A DNA stretch of 64,000 nt, from assembly GCA_037501455.1 (NCBI GenBank), contig CM074861.1, positions 95,395,001 to 95,459,000 on the forward strand, given 5' to 3'. Below are positions 1 through 11,311 of the stretch, in pieces. The number at the start of each line of letters is the position of its first letter. The first letter of the stretch is position 1. Below the pieces are notes generated by a model. That model was not told the origin of the DNA. It saw only the letters and a program-made list of their open reading frames with translations, and did no database searches. A program made the position numbers and the translations under genes. The stretch is from Lantana camara (lineage: Eukaryota > Streptophyta > Magnoliopsida > Lamiales > Verbenaceae).

Positions 1-828
1 GATCAACAATTTGATCCTTTGTTAATCATATTAATATCCTACCATGACCATCGTGTTCTTGCATTTGTGTGTGACTCTTTAGGTTCAATATTCGATTATC
101 AGTGACATAAATTAATTAATTCCCTAATTAATTATCCACTTCACAGATCACACTACCGTAATCTATCAAGGGGGGGAGGGCGGGATGACACCTAGCCGAA
201 TAACGAAATGAATCGAAGAACCTTTCAATCAATGACAATCAGTGAAATGTGATCCTCCTACAACAACATCTCTCAATCAAGAACTAAGACATGGGAATAT
301 TCTCAGAGCCCAAATATTCTTGATCTTTAAAGTTAAGTTCATTCCATATCTATTTCGATCTCAATCCTAGAAAACCCCATTTTCTAGATGTCTTGATCTT
401 TATCCACCTTAGCCAAGGGTTTAATATTTAATGGATTACGAACAACTCAGTCAGTAAGAGATCATTCTTGTTCTTAACAAGTGTAGGTCCTTTATCGATT
501 CTACTAATTCTATATATGCCACTTATGTAATCCCAACATAGGTCGTGGTTCGGGTGTCTATATGGCGACACCCTTTTGAGCCTATATCAAAGATTATAGA
601 GTTAGCTCATATTAGAAATTACAGAATCTCAAGTCTAAGGATTAATGAATCACGTCATTGACCTGTGAGATATTTCCTAATCACAGTTGACCCAAAATGA
701 CATAAATAAGCACATAAAGAAGTGTTTGCCTATGAACAAGATCATCTCGTTTATTATTCAAAGATAATTTGTGATTTTACAAGGAAATAGTAAAGCAAAC
801 ATCTGCTTTAAGGGCATTTTTCCTAACA
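1..828 (-). repeat. 3' LTR of Copia A (truncated by window start)
   Basis: The sequence matches 10154-11311 of the 5' LTR in order, starting gatcaacaatttgatcc in both. It ends at tcctaaca, so on the minus strand the LTR starts TGTTAGGA directly after a polypurine tract. Compared with the 5' LTR it lacks a block of about 338 bp (10824-11161). No coding potential is seen. Confidence 0.88.
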
Positions 829-838
829 ATCCCCACTT
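829..838 (-). other. polypurine tract of Copia A
   Basis: The minus strand reads AAGTGGGGAT immediately before the 3' LTR start TGTTAGGA. This purine-rich tract is where plus-strand DNA synthesis would be primed. Its position fixes the LTR boundary and the element's orientation. Confidence 0.8.
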
Positions 839-843
839 GCCCG

Positions 844-1275
844 TCAAAGCCACTCAGGTGCTAATCTAAGACCCATCTTCTGAAGATGTCCTTCGAAAGC
901 CTGTTGACCAAGGGTTTTAGTAAGTGGATCTGCCATGTTCTTTGCCGATGTGACTCTTTCAATTTGCAAATCTCCTCTCTTGATGATATCACGGATTAAA
1001 TGATGCTTCCTCAAAATGTGCTTGGTCCTTTGGTGAGATATTCGTTCTCTTGCTTGAGCAACCGCCTCGGTGTTGTCACAATACACTGTAACGGGGTCTT
1101 TAATGCTAGGAACTACACCCAGCTCGTGGATGAAGTTTCTTACCCAAACACCTTTCTTTGTTGCGTTGTTTGCAGCTAAGTATTCGGCCTCAGCTGTCAA
1201 ATTTGCAGTGGTCGCTTGCTTGGAATTTTTCCAACTCATTGCTCCGCTATTCAGGCAGAATATGTATCCTGACAT
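844..1275 (-). pseudogene. Copia A RNase H, C-terminal end of pol
   Basis: An open stretch of 143 codons encodes the Copia RNase H domain, which removes RNA from the RNA-DNA hybrid during reverse transcription. Visible landmarks are LTAEAEYLA, VYCDNTEAVAQARE, RTKHILRKHHLIRD and NMADPLTKTL, and it ends EGHLQKMGLRLA only a few bases before the PPT. This is the usual end of a Copia polyprotein. It is not separately translated in life, and upstream pol is frameshifted relative to it. The methionine at 1275 is internal to the domain, not a real start. Confidence 0.88.
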
Positions 1276-2463
1276 GGATTTAAAGTCATCTATGTCTGAT
1301 GCAAAGCTTGCATCATAGTATCCTCTAATGACAAGATCTTACCGGTCTCCGTAAACTAAGAACAAATCCTTAGTTCTTCTCAAATACTCAAGGATGTTTT
1401 TTACAGCAGTCTAGTGACCTTCACCAGGGTCAGATTGGAATCGGCTAGTCACGCTAAGTGCATAAGCCACATCCGGTCGAGTACATAGCATCACATACAT
1501 TATGCTTCCTATAGCCGATGCATAAGGAATTTTGGACATCCTGGACTTTTCAAGTTCAGTCTTGGGATACAGCTTCTTCGAAAGAACCATTCCCGGGCCC
1601 ATTAGAAGTTTTCCACGTTTGGATTCTACCATACTAAACCTCTTTAGTATTTTGTCTATGTAAATTAACTGTGATAATCCTAATAATCTCCTATATCTAT
1701 CCCGATAGATCTTTATCCCGAGAATATAGGATGTATCACCAAGATCTTTCATCTCAAATTGGTTCGATAACAAGGACTTTTTTTACTTTCATGTCATCGT
1801 TATCATTCCTAATGAGAAGAATGTCATCTACATAAAGTATCAGAAATTGAACCAAGGTTTTTAATTCTTTCTTATACACGTAGAACTCATTTGGATTTTG
1901 AATAAAACTAAATGATTTGACTGCTTTATCAAATCGAATGTTCCAATTTCTAGAAGCTTGTTTTAATCTGTAGATTGATCTTTGGAGCTTACAAACCTTT
2001 TGTTCGCTCCCACTGAATGTGAAACCCATGGGTTGTTCCATCTAAATGTCTTTGTCAATGTGTCTAGTTAGAAAGGCAGTTTTCACATCTATTTGCCATA
2101 TCTCGTAGTCATAATATACTGCAATGGCAAGCAAGATCCGAATGGATTTTCTCATTGCAACTGGGGAGAACGTTTCATCAAAGTCTACACCTAGTCTTTG
2201 AGTGAAACCTTTGCAACTAATCTTGCTTTAAAGGCTGCCACGCTTCCATCTACTCCAAGCTTGCACTTATATGTGCATGTACACCCTATGGGCCTGATCC
2301 CATCAGGTGGATCAACCAAGGTCCGAACTTGATTAGAGTAAATGGAATCCATTTCGGATTTCATTGCTTTTTTCCACTGTTCGGATTCCGAATCTAACAG
2401 TGCCTCCTCATAAGTTAATGGATCATTATCCATTTGGGATATTTGGTGGAGAAAATCATATGA
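1276..2463 (-). pseudogene. Copia A reverse transcriptase, multiply frameshifted
   Basis: RT motifs are spread over three frames. 2191-2463 holds WKKAMKSEMDSI and FKARLVAK. 1754-2041 holds KLQRSIYRLKQASRNW and the catalytic box LYVDDILLI. 1411-1773 holds FEMKDLGDTSYILGIKI and YASAIGSIMYVMLCTRPD. These are in the normal Copia order and together span most of the domain. A stop lies between the 2191 and 1754 segments, and frames change at about 1760 and 1400, so no functional RT can be made. At 2463 the coding sequence is interrupted by a solo LTR and resumes at 5166. Confidence 0.88.
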
Positions 2464-2645
2464 TGTAGCAGTCGAAACACGAAGATGCCACATCCCCGCA
2501 CTAAAGCTCAATCCCCATATGAGATGAACCGCCCATTCATGAACTAAACGATAACGAACGGAAGACAATAAAAAAAACAATCTAGCTAGGCGGGGCTAAC
2601 CTCAAACCATTTAAATCAATGCATAATAATTTGGCGGAAACATAA

Positions 2646-2915
2646 CCAAGTCCAATGATCATAAGACATGCACAACAAAACTGCCCTTCTTTACATGTAT
2701 TTCGATACAATAAATCAAAATAACAACACCAACTTAAGTACTTCATCAATTTCCTGACACATACTAACAATGAAAATGAACCAAGTCCAATGATCATAAG
2801 ACATGCACAACAAAACTGCCCTTCTTTACATGTATTTCGATACAATAAATCAAAATAACAACACCAACTTAAGTACTTCATCAATTTCCTGACACATACT
2901 AACAATGAAAATGAA
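2646..2915. repeat. 135-bp exact tandem duplication
   Basis: Positions 2646-2780 and 2781-2915 read the same base for base as far as I can follow, each starting ccaagtccaatgatcat and ending gaaaatgaa. Because 135 is divisible by three, the antisense reading shows a repeated 45-residue block, but that reading frame is incidental. It lies inside the solo LTR. Confidence 0.9.
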
Positions 2916-3974
2916 CCATGCAAGACCTGAATGAAAGACTGAACATGACTCTAATCCACCTAGTGTGCATCTACAAGAACCTGAAAGGTGGAGGCGTCAG
3001 TCTATGAAAGACTGAGTGAGGGGTATAATTAAATGTAAGCGCAATTACATGCAAGTCATAAACTCAGGCGAAGTTTTGGAAAAGAAACAATATAAGTTCA
3101 GTAATAAATAAACATCGCCCGAGATTACAACTATCAAATTTAACAGTTATTTACAATTCCAATCAATCAGTGGCCCGACGAGTGAGGGCAATCTCCAACC
3201 TTTACTCCGACAGTGAACAATCATGACAATTAGGTTTTAATTCAATGGTGGTCATGCAATTTATTACAGTGCACAAGTAGCAGTTTCATGAACCCTTTCC
3301 CCTCTGGTGATGGTGGGTTGGCAAGACCCAGCTATCCAATCATGGTGTACGTCAGGAACATGACTCCCACGCATGGGATTCCTTCCTCTACCAAACATCC
3401 TAGTGGATTCAGAGGTCATTCCACAATAGTGAGGATAGTGCAAGAGTTACCTGTTAGCCCTTGCTTTCACGGTTGTCTTAAGACACTACCCTCGGGCCCA
3501 CAGTACAATACATGATACTCACCAAACATGCTCGGTACATGACAATAACATGGCTTGCTTGCAGTCATGAGGAACTCCATGAAACATTTTATATATAGAT
3601 ACCTTTTGGCCGAAATCTCACATAAGGGTTGTACAGGTTCTATATAACAAGAAATTGAACCTCACCTGACAGGTGACAAGACGACTTAAGGATCCATGAA
3701 GGTGCTAATTGATCAATAATCTTTGCCCTGGAGAAGAACTAGACAAGAAAGAGAAAATTGTGCATTCGTGAGATATGATTCAATAATGATACCAACTACG
3801 ACGCACGGCGTACTCATGTAATGAGATGACGTGCATCGGCAAATATAGCATGTTATATTCATTTTTTTACATGAAATTGGTCACATAATAGCATGTAGGG
3901 GTTAATGAATGGCTTAGAAAAGGATTTGGAAATGTTAAGTTTATGCAGAAACTTACTGCCTCTCCGTGGGCCCG

Positions 3975-4172
3975 GGAACTGCCGTTCCGGCCCTTAGTTC
4001 AAAACGGGAAGGGTCGTTCCCAGCTCCCTGAAGCTGCTCCCCAAAAATGGGAACAGCCGTTCCGGCTGCAAGCCAAAGTGGGAAGGGCCGTTCCCTGTCT
4101 TGCGGTTGTTCTTTTCAAAAGGGTGGGAATGGCCGTTCCCAAAAATGAACTGGGATGGGAAGGACTGTTCCC
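3975..4172. promoter_or_regulatory. cluster of six palindromic words, GGGAA(6)TTCCC type
   Basis: Six near-palindromes start at 3975, 4006, 4049, 4080, 4125 and 4157. Examples are gggaagggccgttccc and gggaatggccgttccc. Arms GGGAA/TTCCC (or GGAAC/GTTCC) flank a centre usually containing GCCG. Spacing is 31-45 bp in otherwise AT-rich LTR sequence. They may be binding sites for a dimeric factor or short RNA hairpins, but the function is unknown. Confidence 0.7.
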
Positions 4173-5165
4173 GTTATGCAGAAGATGCAGAAATAGGGCA
4201 TGAAATAGGAGATGCTCGAACCATAATCAAATCTCAACAAAACACTCATAATTCAATCCCAAATGGAGAAATTCATGATAGAAACTTATGTTCATGCTTA
4301 TAGTGCAATAAAATCTAATATAAACACTTAAATCACACTCAATCACCAAGAATCACCAACCTCAACCCATATATGAACTCATGTCCTAACTCCATGATTT
4401 CCAAGAATTCAAGCATAAATTCGAGTTAAAATCACATATTCATATCTCAAACAACAAATGATCCATTTATCTAAAGAATTCATGAACCTTAGCTTAAACC
4501 AAAATCATCAAGAATCTCATATATAAGCTCACATATACCTTGAATGAAAGAGAGTGAGAAGAAGATGATGGAAATGGATGATTGAGCTTCAAATATGCAA
4601 TTCCCTTAGAAAATTTTAGCTTCAAGATGATGATTCCCAAATTTCCTTTTCTTTTAGAATATATCGTGAATATGGGAGCGAGAGAGAGAGAGATAGAGAG
4701 CAAAGTTTGGATAAAATGGATGAAAATGAAAATGGAAGCATGAAGAATGCTTTTTACGTGATTCATCCCTTTTTGAATTTGATGAACTAACACAATTTGC
4801 AATTAAATCCTTCAACTATATAAACTCATGCAATTAAGGATGGAAAGTTTGGAAAAAGATCAATTTGGCCTAATAAATGATCAAGTAATTTGGTCCTCTA
4901 ATTTATATGAATGATCAATTAAGGACAATTAAAGAATTTAAATCACTATCGACAATTAATTCACGTAGCAATCATTTCCAAAGTCATGCAATATTTCTCA
5001 AAATAATATAATTTCATATAATTTCACGTAAAAATGTTGCTATATAATTCACATACTTATCATGAAATGTAGAAAATTAATAAATGAAAGAAATAAAATA
5101 AATCCTAACGTTCAAAACTCACACGTGGCGTGCGTACCTGAATAACCGGAATTCGGGGCGTTATA

Positions 5166-6660
5166 TACCATCTCTCTGGTTGTCTAGGAATACGTTCAAA
5201 ACGTCTTATTTGAGGAGGATTTTCGCATGTATCACTCTTTGCGATTAGCTGAGGGACGTTAGTCTCCAAACTTCGTGTGGGACCTTGATCTTGAACCTCT
5301 TCGAGTTCTGCTATCTTGCCTTTCTTTTATTTAAGGAACGAGTCCTCAAGAAAAGTAGCATTTCTTGACACAAAGACCTTTTGTTCAAGAGGATTGTAGA
5401 AATAATATCCTATTGACTCTTTAGGATATCCTAAGAAGTTACATAAGCTTGATCTAGCTTCAAGCTTATCTCCCACTGTCCTCTTCACGTAAGCAGGATA
5501 ACCCCAAATTCTTAAGTAAGAATAGTTAGGGATTTTGCCAAACCACATCTCGAATGGGGTTTTGGGTACCGATTTGGAGGAAACAAGATTCAAAATCTTA
5601 ACTGCTGATTCTAGAGCTTAGCCCTAGAATAAAGGTGGCAATTCAGTGAAGCTCATCATGGAATGAATCATATCAAGTAGGGTTCTATTCCTTCTCTCTG
5701 AAACTCCATTTAACTGAGGAGTTCTCGGAGGAGTCTACTGAGAGATAATTCCATTATCTCTGAGATGACTAAAGAATTCATCACTTAGATACTTGCCACC
5801 TCGATCAAATCGAATTGTCTTAATCTTGTGACCAGTTTGGTTCTCAACCTCCGTCTAAGATTCCAAGAATTTTTCAAAGGCTTCGGATTTATACTTCATT
5901 AAGTACACATAACCAAAGTGACAAAAGTCATCTATGAAGGTTATGAAATACTGATGATTGTTTCTCGTACTTACACTAAGTGGTCCACAAACATCAGTGT
6001 GGATTAAATCCAATACTTTAGTGGCACGTTCCACTTTACCATGAAAGGGAGTCTTGGCCATTTTTCCTTTAAGACATGATTCACAATGAGTTAACTCTTC
6101 AAGTTCATTATCATAGAATGATCCTAAATCAATTAACTTAGCAATCCTATCTTTAGAAATATGCCCTAAACTTGCGTACCCTAAAGAAATGGAGATCTTG
6201 ACATCTCTTTTGCGTTTGCTTAATTGTTGTTTATTCAAAATATTAGTGTCTTTATTTGTATAAAGTCCATTAGATAATGTACCAAGCAAAACAGAAGTTT
6301 TATTCTTCTTAAGATAAAACTTTCCATTTCTAGAAAAAGTCTCATATCCTTCACAATCTAATATTGGAATGGAAATTATATTAATAATAATAGAAGGTAC
6401 ATAAAGGACTTTGTTAAAAAATAAAGTAAAGACACCTAAATCTAATCTACATGCCCCAATGGCTTGGGCTTGAACCCTTGATCCATTCCCAACCTTCAAG
6501 ATGCATTCTCCTTCTTCAAGCTGCCGAACCTCATTTAGCATCTGTACATCATTACAGATATGAGCTCCACAGCCGGTATCAAGTACCCAAGAATTAGAAT
6601 AAATAGATTGATTTACTTCAACAATAAACAAACCTTTCTTTAGAGTATCCTTGTACTATT
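5166..6660 (-). pseudogene. Copia A protease and integrase
   Basis: From the 6631 end, the reading has the aspartic protease site WVLDTGCGAHIC, then a GAG-pre-integrase region with LGHISKDRIAKL and CESCLKGKMAKTPF, then the integrase core start HTDVCGPL. Downstream, in broken frame, come FDRGGKYLS and NGVSERRNRTLLDM, so the expected D, D and E positions are all recognisable. The segment 5327-5593 (KTPFEMWFGKIPNYSYLRIWG through FLGYPKE) is the conserved region after the core. Stops fall after the first core aspartate (near 5855), near 5735 and near 5600. Protease and integrase would have processed the polyprotein and inserted the cDNA; this copy cannot. Confidence 0.87.
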
Positions 6661-7444
6661 GGCAGTTCCTTTTCCAATGCCCTTTCTTGCCACAATGATG
6701 GAAAACGTCCTATGTCTGATCTTTTCCCTTCTTGGCCTTTCTCTTTTTAACCCCTCCTTTGGGTTTAAGAGATCCCTTCTTCTTGGGAACTTTCTTCCCT
6801 TTGCCTTTAGAAGGCCTAGAAGAGGAAGTGACCATCATCACTTTACGATCCTTCTTGATCATGTCTTCGCCAGTTATAAGCTGACTAATCAACTCAGCTG
6901 CAGTAGCATGAGCATGATTCATGTTGAAGTTTAACACGAAAAGACTGAATGATGGTGGAAGCGATGCGAGCAACAAATCCATAGCAAGTTCTTCACTCCG
7001 TGGCATTTCCATAGAGGTCAATTTCTCGTTCAAAGAAACTTAAGACCGTGCTCATGGACACTTGTACCTTCTTTCATTCTAAGATGGAAGAGCTCCTTAG
7101 AGGTGTTGTACCTTAAAACACACACTTTAGGGTGGTACAATTGCTTGAGATGGTCATAAATCTCCCAAGCGTTTTCTATTGACTCGTGTTGCCTTTGTAT
7201 ATCCGGAGACATGTTGGACAACATGAGGCAACGGGCTTGAAGATTGTCTTCAGACAATTTCACGATCGCCTCTCTTTTGGCCCGAGTCGGAGCCTCGCCT
7301 TTAGCGATAGGCTCTCCCTCGAAGAGAACATATCTTCTCTTTTCAGAATCTAAAAATATCTTTGGATTCCAAAGCCAACCAGAGTAATTGGGCCCCGTCA
7401 ACTTATTTGATTAGAGGATGGATACCAAAGGTTTTTGTTGCCAT
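6661..7444 (-). pseudogene. Copia A gag (nucleocapsid), broken
   Basis: A start codon lies at 7444-7442 (MATKT), and a stop follows after about 13 codons. The open piece 7030-7401 resembles Copia gag (LSEDNLQARCLMLSNMSP, AWEIYDHLKQLY, ELFHLRMKEG). 6710-7033 continues with a leucine-rich segment, then a lysine-rich tail. Just before the protease lies HHCGKKGHWKRNC, a CCHC zinc knuckle whose first cysteine seems to be lost. Gag would form the virus-like particle and bind the RNA. A frameshift at about 7030 and stops on both sides inactivate it. Confidence 0.82.
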
Positions 7445-9575
7445 TTCAATTGTAGAGAATCACGGAACTACAACCTAAATGAAAAACAGAGAAATCATGA
7501 GCATGTTGAATAATAACGATTACATATTATCAAGGTCTTTAGAGATATGTTCTCCCACTGTTTTTAGAAAGTCTAGAAATCCCAACAAATTTAGAAGAAA
7601 CTTATTTTCCCAATGGGTACTAGGATCCCAAGCATTCTTAGTTTTGGACCCACGATTTGTGAGACATCCAAAGGTCTAAGAATCTTTAGGTGGGTACGAA
7701 TTGCCGATTCCATCCCTATGGAATTCCTAGTAATATTTTTACAGCACTAATCTTTCAATCATGGACCCACGACTCATGAGACATCCATATCTACTTTAGT
7801 GTTGAGCAGGACCCATCAATCATAAGATCTCAACCAAACTTAGTCCGGAACGACCCATGACTCATGAGACATCGCCCATCCGAAAATGGTCAAGAAATAT
7901 TAATTATTTAAATTAATCAAGAAAGTAAGAGTTAATAAGCTACATTAATTACCCCACGACTCGTGAGACAGCAATTAGTTTCACCTATTAAGTCCTAAAT
8001 CCTATTGATGGAATGCTAGGAATTTTATTACAGTGATAAAACACCTATTTATTCGAATTTTGCTCAATATTTAAATGGGATTTTCGAATGACCTCACCAA
8101 CATATAATTTTATCTAAATTTTAATTGTCTTGTTTAATGCAGTTTCACGTAAAGTGCATCACAGAAGCAATTAGCAGATAACATGTCCTAGAATGATACT
8201 AATTATGAGATGATCATGGGTATCTTATCTTATATGTGATTTCAAGAGCCACTCCAAAATCACTAGTTCTAACATTCATGCTACATAAGACAATTCATAT
8301 CACATAGAGGTACAGAATTTAATGGAAAAAATACCCTATCTATTACATTTAATAGAAACCCTCCCAAACATTTTGAGGGGTCTTCTTATGGCCATCGTTC
8401 TTCAAGTGCTTCATGTGGATCCTTCTTATTCCATGGGTGCTTGTCTCCAAAATGAAAATAAAACCTCACTTCCTAAGTTATACTCTCTTTACATAAAGTA
8501 ATATAGCCCAATCTTCATATTGGCTATAGATAAGTACACGGGGCATACCCCGGCCCAAAAACAATAATAAGGAAAGCCACATAATAAACACATAACAGTA
8601 CGCACATAAGTAGGGCTCCAATCCAAATTGAAAATGCGCAACTATGGGGCTCCGACCCTAATTGAAATCATCCATTTGCAGAATTAAAAACATACATATG
8701 ACTAACCCATGATCACCTAAACTAGCATGATGCCGCTTGAATTTAAATTTACCAATTAAATTTAAAATTCCCTTATCTTCAAGTTACAATTAAATTAAGT
8801 AATTTGAATATAGTTCATTATTCAAGAATTTATTCAAAATCGAATCACCGGATCTTGACAAAAAATAATTAATTCAAAATCAATTTTTTGTCAAAATATC
8901 ATTCAAAGTGATATTCGTAATTTTCTCAAAAAATAAGAATTTGACTATAATTCATGAAACCCCAAATTTTATAATTATTTCAAATAAATAATTTTATAAT
9001 TTTAAAATCAAAATTTAAAACAAAATCAAAATTTCATAATTCGGGATTTTTAAAAATTGGAAAAACAAAACGAAAATAGGCCTCTCGAGACGGCCGCACA
9101 AAGGCGAGCGCGAGCAGGCAGTCTCGTGCGACTGCTCGCGTAGCTATGCTAAGACAGCGCGGGAGGCGCCCGTTAGCGCCCGCCAGCAAGTGTACTGGGA
9201 TAGGCGACAGTCACGCCTAGGTGCGTCCGGGCCACCGCGCGTGCGAGTCTCGGCAGGCGGGACGGCGTGTTGCCCCCCCCCCCAATACATGTACGCATAA
9301 TCCCGTGCGCTTACCCATTCCGTATTTTTCGTTTCACAATTTGACCAAGTCCGTGAATCTAATTTCAAATTAAAACAGTTCAAATTAATCCCAATTTAAC
9401 CAGCTTAAAACTAGAATTAAACAAAAATAATTTTTTCACAAATTTTCAAGAAATAGTTTTGATCCGGCAACTTCGTATTTCAAACAAAAACCAAGAATAC
9501 AAAACATATACTCAACTTCAAGAATTTTCATCAAAATTCCAAAGCAGTAAACATACAATAGGAACGTTGGAAGGT
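7445..9575 (-). other. 5' leader of Copia A (non-coding)
   Basis: About 2.1 kb separates the gag start from the PBS. The part nearest gag (7445 to about 8350) is homologous to 12256 to about 13200 in Copia B, with shared short phrases such as gacccatcaatcat and ctcatgagac. It is AT-rich except for a GC-rich patch at about 9083-9310. Long leaders of this kind occur in some Copia lineages. No open frame here looks coding. Confidence 0.75.
9083..9310. other. GC-rich, hairpin-prone patch in the Copia A leader
   Basis: In a leader that is otherwise strongly AT-rich, this block is GC-rich and full of short inverted repeats. GCGAGCAG near 9108 pairs with CTGCTCGC near 9132, and ggcgcccg and gcgcccgcc lie close together at about 9166-9184. 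It also contains a run of C (about 9272-9283). On the minus strand it lies about 280-500 nt downstream of the PBS, where packaging or dimer signals of retroelements often lie. The role is inferred. Confidence 0.5.
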
Positions 9576-9588
9576 GGCTCTAGTACCA
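9576..9588 (-). other. primer binding site of Copia A
   Basis: The minus strand reads TGGTACTAGAGCC two bases after the end of the 5' LTR. This is close to TGGTATCAGAGC, the sequence complementary to the 3' end of plant initiator methionine tRNA, with small changes. It marks where minus-strand DNA synthesis would begin. Confidence 0.78.
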
Positions 9589-9590
9589 CT

Positions 9591-11311
9591 TGTTGGAAAA
9601 CATGAAAGAGTTGAGGGCGAAAGTTTAAAATTTTTCCAAAAGTTTGATCATTGTCTTGCAATTTTCGTATCGTAACGTTGGGTATTTTAGAAACTTACAA
9701 AGTTAAAAGCTTTGTAGTGATGTCGTTACCGCCTAACGAATACCCTTCAAGCGGAAAGTCCCTCGAACGATATTAGATCCCAAAGCAGCGATCCTCCAAA
9801 GTGTATCCACACCAGTCCTAGAATACGACCAAGCGAGTGAGAACACTGAAGTTGGACTTTTCAACTTTCCTAAAGTTAAAAGTCAATATTCAATAAACCA
9901 AATAATTCCCAATTAATTATTTATTGGGTTAAGTTACTTGCGAATAGCCTCAACAATTAATTCAAAATTAATTAAAAGATCAAAATTAATTAATTAATTC
10001 TAGAAAAGAATTCGCTTGTGGAATAAACACATTTATGAAGCTACGTACGTGCCACGTGTACAAGACACGTGGTAGCCACGCGAACTGCATGACATATGAC
10101 AGCCACATGTGCTCGGCACGTGGCAGCTACTCACGCAATCCTTGCTCCATTTCGATCAACAATTTGATCCTTCATTAATCATATTAACATCCTACCATGA
10201 CCCTCGTGTTCTGCCATTTCTGTGTGACCCTTTAGGTTCATTATTCTATTAGCAGTGACAACAATTAATTGATTCCTAATTAATTAACCACTTTATAGAT
10301 CACACTATCGTAATCTAGCAATGGTTTGTGACCCCTAGCATAATAACAAAATGAATCGAAGAACCTTTCAGTCATTGACAATCAGTGAAATATGTTCCTC
10401 CTATAACTCCATCTCTCAATCAAGAACTAAGGCATGGGAATATTCTCAGAGCCCAAATATTCTTGATCTTTAAAGTTAAGTTCGTTTCATATCCATTTCG
10501 ATCTAAATCATAGAAAACCCCATTTGTAGATGTGTTGATATTTATCCACCTTGGCCAAGGGTTTAATATTTAATGGACTACGAACAACTCAATCAGTAAG
10601 AGATCATTCTTGTTCTTAACAAGTGTAGGTCCTTTATCGATTCTACTATTTCTATATATGCCACTTGTGTAATCCCAGCATAGGCCATGGTTCAGGTGTC
10701 TATATGGCGACACCCTTTTGAGCCTATATCAAAGATTACAGAGTTAGCTCATATGAGACATTACAGAATCTCAAGTCTAAGGATTAATGAATCACGTTAT
10801 TGACCTGTGAGATATTTCCTAATCTGGAAGTTTCAGGAAACTTCCTTTCCTATTTAGGAATATTCTCACGCAGGAAATCTCAGTGATAAAGTTCTTATAA
10901 CAATCACCCTTATATATTATGAACGCATCAACGTATGCACTTGTCACTCCATGAAACTGAGTGATCCTTCAAAAGGACATAATCACATAAGCAAGTCTTA
11001 GCAGAGTCAAGGTCGACGCTCCCACTGTCTGTCGGACTCATTGACTTGGACAAGTTTCTAATCCTCTCCTATGGAGTTAAGAACTTGTTTCATATGTCGT
11101 TCCCATAACGACAAAGTTCTTAACGGCCTAATCGGATTAGGGGAGTTCAATACATGCAAAACACAGTCAACCCAAACAGACATAAATAAGCACATAAAGA
11201 ATTGTTTGCCCATAAACAAAATCATATCGTTTATTATTCAAAGACTGTTTGTGATTTTACAAGAAAATAGTAAAGAAAACATCCGCTTGAAGGGCACTAT
11301 TCCTAATAACA
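9591..11311 (-). repeat. 5' LTR of Copia A
   Basis: The plus strand runs from tgttggaaaac to cctaataaca, so both termini are TGTT...AACA inverted. Its right two-thirds match 1-828. It is 1721 bp long. Relative to the 3' LTR it has an extra block of about 338 bp at 10824-11161. The next base, 11312, starts gag sequence of Copia B. Confidence 0.88.

Larger units (their letters stand above)
2464..5165 (-). mobile_element. solo LTR of a Gypsy family, inserted in Copia A
   Basis: The left edge tgtagcagtcgaaacac and right edge cggggcgttata are inverted LTR termini. Read on minus it begins TATAACGCCCCG, like the LARD LTR at 34383. The interior shares with that LTR a segment near 3290-3510 (minus complement of a block at about 36410-36640). 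No internal region is present, so it is a solo LTR. Copia coding reads through when it is removed: ERWY upstream (5166 side) joins DFLHQISQM downstream. The flanks TGGTA and TCATA (minus) are best read as a diverged 5-bp TSD. It is 2702 bp long. Confidence 0.82.
1..11311 (-). mobile_element. Ty1/Copia element A (LTR retrotransposon, broken)
   Basis: Read on the minus strand, the order is 5' LTR (9591-11311), PBS, long leader, gag, protease, integrase, RT, RNase H, PPT and 3' LTR (1-828, cut by the window edge). Integrase before RT is the Copia gene order. LTR length of about 1.7 kb, a long leader and an RNase H ending close to the PPT resemble the Angela-like group, but that lineage call is tentative. 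The coding part has many stops and frameshifts, and a solo LTR sits at 2464-5165, so the element is dead. Its right flank (11312 on) is gag of a related element, so A inserted into a member of its own family. Confidence 0.9.

Noticed and set aside
2582..2923. A 113-codon minus-strand frame with a duplicated 45-residue block
   Set aside because: It is explained by a 135-bp DNA tandem duplication in a solo LTR.
9144..9383. A 79-codon minus-strand frame in the Copia leader
   Set aside because: High GC lowers stop frequency there; no domain and no conservation seen.
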